NCBI GenBank assembly: GCA_030765065.1
Contig: CM060977.1
Span: forward strand, 161,705,052-161,769,051
Length of the DNA: 64,000 bases
Source of the DNA: Deroplatys truncata
Lineage: Eukaryota; Arthropoda; Insecta; Mantodea; Mantidae
Direction of reading: 5' to 3'
The position numbers and the translations under genes were made by a program. Under the pieces are notes generated by a model, which saw only the letters and a list, made by a program, of their open reading frames with translations, was not told the DNA's origin and did no database searches. Below are positions 57,000-64,000 of the stretch, piece after piece. Position 1 is the first letter of the stretch. Each line of letters begins with the position of its first letter.

Positions 57000-57725
57000 T
57001 CATTTACTGTGCTAAGAGTTTTACAATTTGATTGTCTACTGCACTTTGACCCTGGCCACTCATTCAGTAGACAATCACTACAGTTTATTTACATTTTACA
57101 ATTTCCCGTCAATGCATTCTGTAGACAATCACTACAGATTATTTACATTTTACAATTTCTCGTCAATAAATTATCTTGTTTTTTCAGTTGTGCATGTCTC
57201 ATTTCCATTTGCTTTTCATTTATCGATTACTTAACCATCACACATTCACTATAGTTTTCCATTCAAAGTAAGATACACTACCTCTTACTTTTCTCTTTCC
57301 ACTGTCCAAAGCCATTTATTTGTTTACTTTACACAAAAACTGTCCAATGCTTCTAGCGTCCTTGCACATCATTTTGATCATAAGTGTATTTCTATCCCCC
57401 TTCAACCCCTTCTTATTAAAAAATTCTTTTACCCAACTTTCTGTTCCTTGGCACTTAAATACTGTGTGTTCAATGTCTTCATTACCACCACATATTGGAC
57501 ATTGGTTCTGACGAATACCCTGTCTTAACCCTCTTAGCCTCCATGCTCCGGTTCTTACCCATGCAATAGATTCTCTCTCTTCTTTATTTACTACGTCTAT
57601 ATATTTTTCCCTACCCCATGTATTTTTCATTGGCCTATAACAAACTAATGAGCTCTTTTCGGCAATCTCACTGAACATGATTTGTATTTCTATATCTTCC
57701 AGTCTTTTCCTAGTATCGTGCTGCT
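57000..57725 (-). mobile_element. Non-LTR retrotransposon 3' part (LINE L4), inverted relative of L3
   Basis: The minus-strand frame at 57,732-57,316 has RKRLEDIEIQIMFSEIAEKS, EERESIAWVRTGAWRLRGLR, the knuckle CPICGGNEDIEHTVFKC and DARSIGQFLCKV, nearly identical to L3. The 3' non-coding part (57,255-57,000) has the GTAGACAATCACTACAG word twice in a ~54-bp tandem, and ends near TAAAACTCTTAGCACAGTAAA. 5'-truncated further than L3. Confidence 0.85.
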
Positions 57726-58448
57726 CATTCAAAATAAAAACTTTAAATTAACATGTACGTTATGTGTTGAATAACTGTTGCTAGCAAGATTTACTTCAGC
57801 CTAAAGTTGGCACTAAATGACATGATTATTTAACCATGAAAATGTTATGAATTTAAAGCTTAAATTATTTACCCTAAAAAGGATGATGATATTTTTCAAA
57901 TTTCTATGGACAGTGATACTCTTAGCTTCTTTTTGTATTGCTCTTTAATAGTTTGTATGTGTGTACTATGAAATATTTTTTTGGCTCTGAAGTAACTAAA
58001 CTACAACATGGAATTACCATATAGGAGAATGCAAGTATTTGCCATCTTATAGCAACCAAAACTGTTGGCATGCTAAAGCTGCCTACTTATTAAAATAGGG
58101 GAGTGCAAATAAATTAAACACAGAAGTCAGAGAGTTAGGAGGGAAGTTCCAAAGGTTTATTCAACAGTACTGGATATGAATGAGAGGAGAACATGAAGTG
58201 AATTCTCTCCTCCCTCAGTTTAAAAAGTCATGGTTTGAAGGTCACCTGTTTGTAGTGAGAGAGGAATTGAGGCATTGGCTGTGGTGACTCAAAAGAGCTT
58301 TAGCATCTAGTAGCAATCAGTGTTTGATCAGATATAATTTATTTATTTATTTGTGCTAGCAATCTTCCTTAGAATATGGCTATACATCAGCCCAAGCTGT
58401 TATCTTGCCATATTCTACCCATATTACACTCTTTAATTATAACATAGA

Positions 58449-58450
<2 letters not shown>
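57726..58450. other. Intron stretch without recognised features
   Basis: No exon, SINE or shared repeat recognised. Confidence 0.45.

Positions 58451-58511
<61 letters not shown>
58451..58511 (+). repeat. (ATA)n microsatellite
   Basis: About 20 ATA/AAT units directly beside the next LINE fragment. Confidence 0.95.
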
Positions 58512-58512
<1 letters not shown>

Positions 58513-58559
58513 TAATTACATAACTTAACATCACATGATGAAACTAATTCACGTCTCTT

Positions 58560-59125
58560 TTTATTGTCCATAACCATTTCTTTTTTACTTTGGACAGGTA
58601 CTCTCCTACCTTTTTACTGTCTTTGTTAAAAATCTTGCTTAAGACTACTTTCCTGTCCAGTTTTAACATTTCCCATTTATAGCTTGCTTTCTCCAATGCT
58701 GAGTACCTTTACAATAAACAATGATATGTTTTCTAAATCTTCTCTTTCCCCACATATTGGACACTGGTTCTGTGGGAACCCATTTCTTATTCCTATTAGT
58801 CTCCATACACCTGCTCGTACCCAGGCTATACTTTCTCTTTGTTCCTTATTTGAGTTATCCACACACTGTTCTCTAGCCCATACATTTTTTTATTAATTTT
58901 CTTCCCAATGTTACTAAATAGATTTTCTATCTCTATATCTTCAAACCTCCACCTAGCTTCTTTCTAAAAACCCTTAACATTATTTTCCCTCCTCCAAATT
59001 TCTCCCAGACCACTATTTTCCAAATTGGTTTGTATACTATAACTCCACCCATTTTTCTTTAAGCTCCTTTCTTGAAATTCCAAACACTGCCTCAACAAGT
59101 TCTTCTCTTCTAAATTTAATAGACA
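58560..59125 (-). mobile_element. Non-LTR retrotransposon fragment (LINE L5), older member of the L3/L4 family
   Basis: The minus-strand frame at 58,862-58,677 reads NKEQRESIAWVRAGVWRLIG and NQCPICGEREDLENIS, aligning with L3 and L4. Upstream coding (59,110-58,870) gives LRQCLEFQE-like, GLGEIWR and FEDIEIE-like words in broken frames. The second half of the knuckle is changed (His position lost). More diverged than L3/L4. Confidence 0.7.
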
Positions 59126-59290
59126 TTTAATAAACATTCACAAAGAAACAAACGTAACTTTTCTGTGTAAAAAAAATGCTCCTACAGATGTCACAAGGTT
59201 ACTATTCTGTAAAAAATCTACTTGAAAAATGATTTTCATTTAGAGAAAGTGTTTCATCTCAATTTACCAATTGTTTAATTCTCATTCCAG

Positions 59291-60161
59291 GAGAGAGTGT
59301 ATCAAGAACTGGAGAAGAACCTCAAACAAGAATCACACATAGTCGCTTCATCTACAACACTCCTGAAGACAGAACATCACCTGCAGCTATAGAATATGAG
59401 ACTGAATATGATATTGATCATGATAGTGTACAGAAGTCTAGAACTTCAAGCCGCAGATCATCTTCTGGCAACTCTCCATCACCAGAGCGAGGGCGACAAG
59501 ACAAAGATACAAAGATATCAAAAGTCACATCTTCAGTTACCAGCAGGCAATCAAAGATAACAGAAGATAGCAGGCAAACAAGCTTCAGCAGCAGATATGA
59601 TACCTCAGTTTCAGATGATGCCAGCAGAAAGCCAGATACAAGAGGTCCTAAAGTAACATCTGATGAAACCAGTGATGATGATAGAAGATATTCTAGTTCA
59701 ACATCAAAAGTTTTCTCAAGGCAATCTGATGAAAGGAGAGACTCCAGAACAAGACCAACTGAAAGAAGTGACGATGACTATCTCGAACAGGCCAGGGATG
59801 ACAGATATGTTAGCAACACCACAACAACCATCTCGCAGAGACTCACTGGTGGGAAGACTCCTGCATCTATAAAACGTCAGATATTTGCAGATGATGATAA
59901 CAGTGAGGACAGAAAGAAAACGTCTTCCAACTATGAAAGGTTTTCAAGCAGCTCTAAGTCCAGCTTTAGCAGATCCACCGTTGACTCGTCAAACAACCTT
60001 TTGGATTCAGAGAGAAGGTTTTCTGGAACCAGAAGGGTCAGTGATGATGAAAAGAGGGTGCCTGAGAACAGTCATGGTGGTGGTGATTATGATGATGAAC
60101 ATGATGGTTACCATTCAGTGGAGCACTATACTACAAGGACTGTTGCAGAATCAAGATCAAG
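59291..60161 (+). CDS. Host gene large Ser/Arg/Asp-rich exon
   Basis: An 871-nt exon after TTAATTCTCATTCCAG, phase 1 in and phase 2 out at AAG/GTGAGT. About 289 codons without a stop and without a single methionine, so a search for ATG frames misses it. Starts GESVSRTGEEPQTRITHSRF, then IYNTPEDRTSPAAIEYETEY; middle rich in SRRSS, SSVTSRQSK, SDDDRRYSS and TTTTISQRLTGGKTPASIKR; end HDGYHSVEHYTTRTVAESRS. Predicted disordered, with many basophilic and acidophilic phosphorylation-type sites. It joins either exon d or the hydrophobic exon (both phase 1). No known domain; family unrecognised. Confidence 0.88.
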
Positions 60162-60392
60162 GTGAGTCGAGAATACACAATAGCCTAGCATATGCTTGCT
60201 GCAGATTGCAGAATTAATTTTAAAAAACGACCCCTAAAAAGAGCTAAACACCATTCAGTACTTTTATGTGGAGAATCAAAAGTATATGCTGAAAATACAG
60301 CATGTAAATCTGCAGTATGAGAGCAAAACTTGGGTTTCAGGCTGTAGATACATAAATCCCATAAAGTAACAGTCATATGAAAAACTTAAATA
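60162..60392 (+). other. Start of the next host intron
   Basis: GTGAGT donor at 60,162 followed by 230 bp of unique-looking intron before mariner M3. No later exon of the gene is found before 64,000. Confidence 0.6.
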
Positions 60393-61685
60393 TGAGGGCT
60401 GTCCCAGAAGTACCTGACCTAACAAAGACAACACAAAAATGTTGGGGAAAAAAATCTTTATTTCTCTACATAGCCTCCTTTCAGCTCGATACACTTTTCC
60501 CAGCGATGTTCAATAGCTTTGATACCCTGCTTATAGGGTATACTGTCAAGTTCTGCAAAATAGCCAGTAACTTCAAACTCCACCTCTTCATTGTTGGCAA
60601 ATCTTTTACCACCAAGCCATTTCTTCAACTCTGGAATCAGAAAATAAGAAGAGGAGGCTAAGTCCGGCAAATAGGGTACATGAGGAAGCAATTTGAACTT
60701 TAACTCATTGATTTTAACCATGGCGATAATGGATGTGTGAACTGGTGCATTGTCTTATTGAAACAGTACTTTCTTTTTCATTAAATGCAGCCGTTTTTGC
60801 TTGATTTCATCATTCAAACACTGCAATAAGTTTGCATAATACTCATTGTTGATTGCCTTTCCTTTTTGAAGATAATCAATGAAAATTATCCAACGCCCAT
60901 CCCAAAAAACTGACGTCATGACCTTGCCTGCAGATGGAACTGTCTTTGCCTTCTTTGGAGCCAATTATCCCCTTTCAATCCACTGTTTTGACTGTTCCTT
61001 CATCTCAGGTGTGAAGTGATGAGCCCATGTTTCATCCATGGTTACGAATCGATGCAAAAACTCGGCTTTATTGCAGCGAAACATAGCCAAACACTCAACT
61101 GAAATGTCCTTACGATGCTGTTTTTGTTCCATTGTGAGTAAGCTGGCACCCATCTTGGGCACAGCTCTCTCTTGTCCAAATTTTCAGTCAGTATGCGATG
61201 TACAGCACTTTTTGAAATGCCTATGATGTCTATTAGCTCGTGCACTTTCAGTCGATGGTCATCCAATACCATTTTGTGGATTTTCTTCACAATGTCTGGC
61301 GTGGTCATCTCATTTGGTTGACCACTGCGATGTTCACCTTGGCAGCTTGTACGTCCTCGCTTAAACTCTGCCACCCAATATTTTACTGTTGTAAATGAAG
61401 GAGCAGACTCCCCCAGAGTAGAATCTAGCTCAGCTTTAATATCAGTTGGACTAAGACCTTTCAAATGAAAGTATTGTATCACATAACGATGGCCAGTTTT
61501 ACTCATGTTTACAAATTTGTTGAGAGTGTTCACTATTAATGGCTGCCAAACAATTATTAAATGGCGTAGCATCATTAAACTTCAGACTTAAGCTTTATAA
61601 GGTTGGTATACTTTCTACCATAGTCATTTGTTTGAAATAACAACCGCTATATATGTCAGGTCGGGTACTTCTGGGATTGCTCTCA
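60393..61685 (-). mobile_element. Mariner transposon, sister of M2 (copy M3)
   Basis: Same ends as M2 (TGAGGGCTGTCCCAGAAGTA and the inverted right end) with TA on both sides (60,391-60,392 and 61,686-61,687). Transposase on the minus strand. 61,575-61,150 covers both helix-turn-helix motifs (TDIKAELDSTLGESAPSFTT, KVHELIDIIGISKSAVHRIL). 61,060-60,965 carries VTMDETWAHHFTPEM (first Asp). 60,964-60,755 carries SVFWDGRWIIFIDYLQKGKA. 60,745-60,458 carries DNAPVHTS (second Asp) and PDLASSSYFLIPELKKWLGG (third Asp). It has a few frame changes and one in-frame stop. 231 bp downstream of a host donor site, antisense to the gene. Confidence 0.9.
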
Positions 61686-61734
61686 TAAATTTGTTTAACT
61701 AGATCCCCAAACAACCATTTTGAATGATAATTCT

Positions 61735-61945
61735 TTCATTTATTTTCTCAAGAACTGGTCCAATTTTGAGTTATTGTCGAGACAAAAATGCATATCTTTC
61801 CTGTAAATAGCCTGTTAAGTCCTGTTCATTCTTGTTGGACTTTATATGACTGGAACACCACGAGATATAGACAAAAGCTTGCTGCAACAAAAATGTAGTA
61901 AGTCTGATTAAAATTTACAATCTTAATGGGCAAATTAACAGATAA
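61735..61945 (+). mobile_element. Divergent family A relic (middle part)
   Basis: ATTTTCTCAAGAACTGG, a CTGTAAATAGCCTGTTAAGTCC stretch, AGATATAGACAAAAGCTTGC and AAAAATGTAGTAAG-type words follow the order of the family A body (compare 13,620-13,790), with neither terminus preserved. Older than the other copies. Confidence 0.4.
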
Positions 61946-62619
61946 AAATATGAGCACGACATAATATTTAACATAACATATCAAAACGACATCTTTATTT
62001 TTATGTCCTTATCTTGGTTAAACGAAACGTTTTGTAATATTCATTTCACCCAATAGCCTTTACCTTTACTCTTCCATCATCAGCTACATATTCAGCGTAA
62101 GATTATTTTTATATATTTTATTTACATGGCTTACAGTATGAGAGGTTTAAGTTGAAACATGACCATTTTGACACTACCTGACACTTTTGACACATCCTTG
62201 CTTCGTTGGCTTTCGTAACAACCAACACCTGCTGGCTTTTGGATGTTGGTTATTCTCTTCTAAATTTCATTTTTCAATCTAACCCAGATTTTAAATAGTA
62301 AGTTTTTCAATAGTAAAGTTTTGAGATTAGGCAGTTCAGGATTACCAACTGTTATGTGGAATATAGTGCTATCTCTATCTACTTTGCATGTTTGAAGTTA
62401 AAGCAAATGCACTATATTTGCCTGCAGGGTGTCAGATTAAGATGCTGACTAATGAACTGATATACATTGCTCGCTCCCTCACTCACCTTCCTCACTTATA
62501 TGTTATTCGCTTCTATGTTTTTTGCAGATATGTGTTACATTTTTAAGGCACCAAACTTTGTGCATTGATATTTAGCCTAAATTATGTTTTTTGTTATAGT
62601 TTTCTCATTTATATGTATG
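61946..62619. other. Stretch without recognised features
   Basis: No gene or shared repeat recognised. Confidence 0.45.
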
Positions 62620-62913
62620 TCGTCCTCTGTGGGCTAGTGGTACCATGCTAGCCTCTAGTTCCCAAGGTCGCGGGTTCAAACCTGGTGGAGGGCAATGGAT
62701 TTTTTCAGGCATAAAAATCCTTAGCATGGCTTCCTTCGGAAGGGAAGTAAAGTCGGTGGTCCCGTGTCATAGATTTATGGCACGTAAAAGAACCTCAAGC
62801 CTGATAAAGAGGCCTCTGAGCAAAATTACCGGTCTTTCACGCCCAATATGGAATAGGACGCTAAGAACCATAGTAGTTAAAGAGCGTCCATAAATAAAAC
62901 TCAATTTCAATTT
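62620..62913 (+). mobile_element. tRNA-derived SINE, full length, best-preserved copy
   Basis: A box GTGGGCTAGTGGTACCATGC, B box GGTCGCGGGTTCAAACCTGG, body with TTCGGAAGGGAAGTAAAG and GGCCTCTGAGCAAAATTACC, 3' end ATAAATAAAACTCAATTTC. The pol III boxes are close to tRNA consensus, so this is probably one of the younger copies. Confidence 0.88.
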
Positions 62914-63562
62914 CATTTATATGTCAAATGTTTCTGATCCCCATGAATGAAATATATTCATTTACTCACTCATTTATAAGTTATGTTTATGCTACATTAA
63001 CATATATTATGGATCGTTTCTGGATACTATATTCTTGAGGTTGTAGCACAAAATAATAGGCATGTTGGGCAAGGTATCAATATTTTTGGAACCCATTATT
63101 GTTACACATAACATAACAATGTGGTTGGGCAAGTCCCTAGGTTGTATCTGATGATATTGACAGTGATGAAGAAGTAAGCCTAAATAATGAAAGTGTTCAT
63201 GCAGTAGATGTATGAGGCAATTTATGCTCTAGAAACTACACAGTTTCTATCACCCCAAAGCCTAAATATGATAGCATTTCTGTGATTAGTGCATATAATT
63301 ACTAGTGTATGACTGGGTGGAAACATCCAAGAAGCAAAGAAAAATTGGCAATTTTTACTAACCAGTGCAAAGCACCAGTACCCACTCTGAAATGTTTGTT
63401 GGTTTTAAATATGAATAATAGTACAAGTATGCATATTAGTACACTAAATAATGTATTATGTTTATTATTTACTGTTTGTTTCATAAGAAAATTTACTTTT
63501 ATGATTTTTTTATCTCTACATTATTTTAGCTGTCTCCCTATGAAAAGTATAACAGATTATAC

Positions 63563-63563
<1 letters not shown>
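62914..63563. other. Stretch without recognised features
   Basis: The open frame from 63,309 has no recognised motif and runs into the TA microsatellite and Tc1 copy, so I do not call it a gene. Confidence 0.45.

Positions 63564-63600
<37 letters not shown>
63564..63600 (+). repeat. (TG)n(TA)n microsatellite
   Basis: About seven TG units followed by about eleven TA units, ending exactly at the Tc1 left terminus. Confidence 0.95.
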
Positions 63601-64000
63601 CACTACCTGATCAAAAGTATCCGGACACCTGGCTGAAAATGACGTACACGTTCGTGGTGCCCTCCATTGGTAATGCTGGAAGTCAATATGATGTTGGCCC
63701 ACTCTTAGCCTTGATGACATCGTTCACTCTCACAGGCATACTTTCAATCAGGTGCTAGAAGATTTCTTGGGGAATGACAGCCCATTCTTCACGGAGTGCG
63801 GGACTGAGGAGAGGTATCGATGTAGGTCGGTGAGGCCTGGCACGAAGTCGGCATTCCAAAACATCCCAAAGGTGTTCTAAGGATTCAAGTCAGGACCCTG
63901 TGCAGGCCAGTCCATTACAGGGATGTTATTGTCGGTAACCACTCTGTCACAGCCCCTGCAGTATGAACAGGTGCTCAATCATGTTGAAAGATGCAATTGC
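63601..64000 (-). mobile_element. Tc1-like DNA transposon, copy T3 (cut by window end)
   Basis: CACTACCTGATCAAAAGTAT at the left end, preceded by TA. The 400 bp seen match the carboxy-terminal transposase end of copies T1 and T2 on the minus strand (compare 16,362-16,760). Some small deletions are visible (for example around 63,880 and 63,935), so the reading frame is broken. The rest lies outside. Confidence 0.9.

Noticed and set aside
59663-60217. ATG-initiated frames at 59,663 and 59,885
   Set aside because: They are out-of-frame shadows of the large Met-free exon 59,291-60,161. The exon frame has flanking splice signals and a consistent phase.

Overview
This is an AT-rich, intron-rich and transposon-packed eukaryotic window, almost certainly from an insect or other arthropod. 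The evidence is several families of Tc1/mariner elements, an arthropod-type hAT, tRNA-derived SINEs, non-LTR retrotransposon tails, long introns with GT-AG junctions, and an abundant repeat whose architecture recalls the DINE-1/Helentron-associated elements of insects. I cannot name the species.

Layout. Positions 1-32,700 hold no host exon that I can support. They are a mosaic of a ~0.8-0.9 kb repeat (family A, HINE/DINE-like), an LTR-type repeat (family B, ~0.76-0.83 kb plus a leader), one unrelated LTR candidate (27.6-28.4 kb), two Tc1-like copies (9.1-10.3 and 16.4-17.6 kb), one mariner (24.9-26.05 kb), SINEs, a LINE scrap, and a multicopy-type open reading frame (3.3-3.8 kb) lying between inverted repeats.

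Positions 32,747-60,161 carry exons of one plus-strand host gene. Four short exons (32,747-32,923; 33,053-33,325; 37,454-37,654; 39,621-39,794) are all phase 1 at both ends. A possible alternative first exon with an ATG and a hydrophobic segment (55,166-55,367) ends in phase 1. A large 871-nt exon (59,291-60,161) enters in phase 1 and leaves in phase 2. The protein is Ser/Thr/Asp/Arg-rich, largely disordered, and contains a degenerate internal repeat: a GRPLFG-(G)L-x-ALK/R block followed by LR-x-L(V/I)-x-(R/K)HE. I do not recognise the family. Further exons must lie outside the window or remain unseen, because the last exon ends in an open phase-2 donor.

The introns hold sense-oriented family A copies (one ending about 16 nt before an exon), a pair of related mariners on the minus strand, a decayed hAT interrupted by a 0.93-kb segment with 30-bp inverted ends, LINE tails in inverted arrangement around the hydrophobic exon, and SINEs. 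The window ends inside a third Tc1 copy that landed in a TA microsatellite.

The most interesting items are the family A repeat (structure, T/A-run targeting, self-nesting, built-in microsatellite, apparent contribution to a splice acceptor), the tandem primer-binding-site-like units next to the family B LTRs, and the modular phase-1 gene with a putative membrane-anchored isoform.
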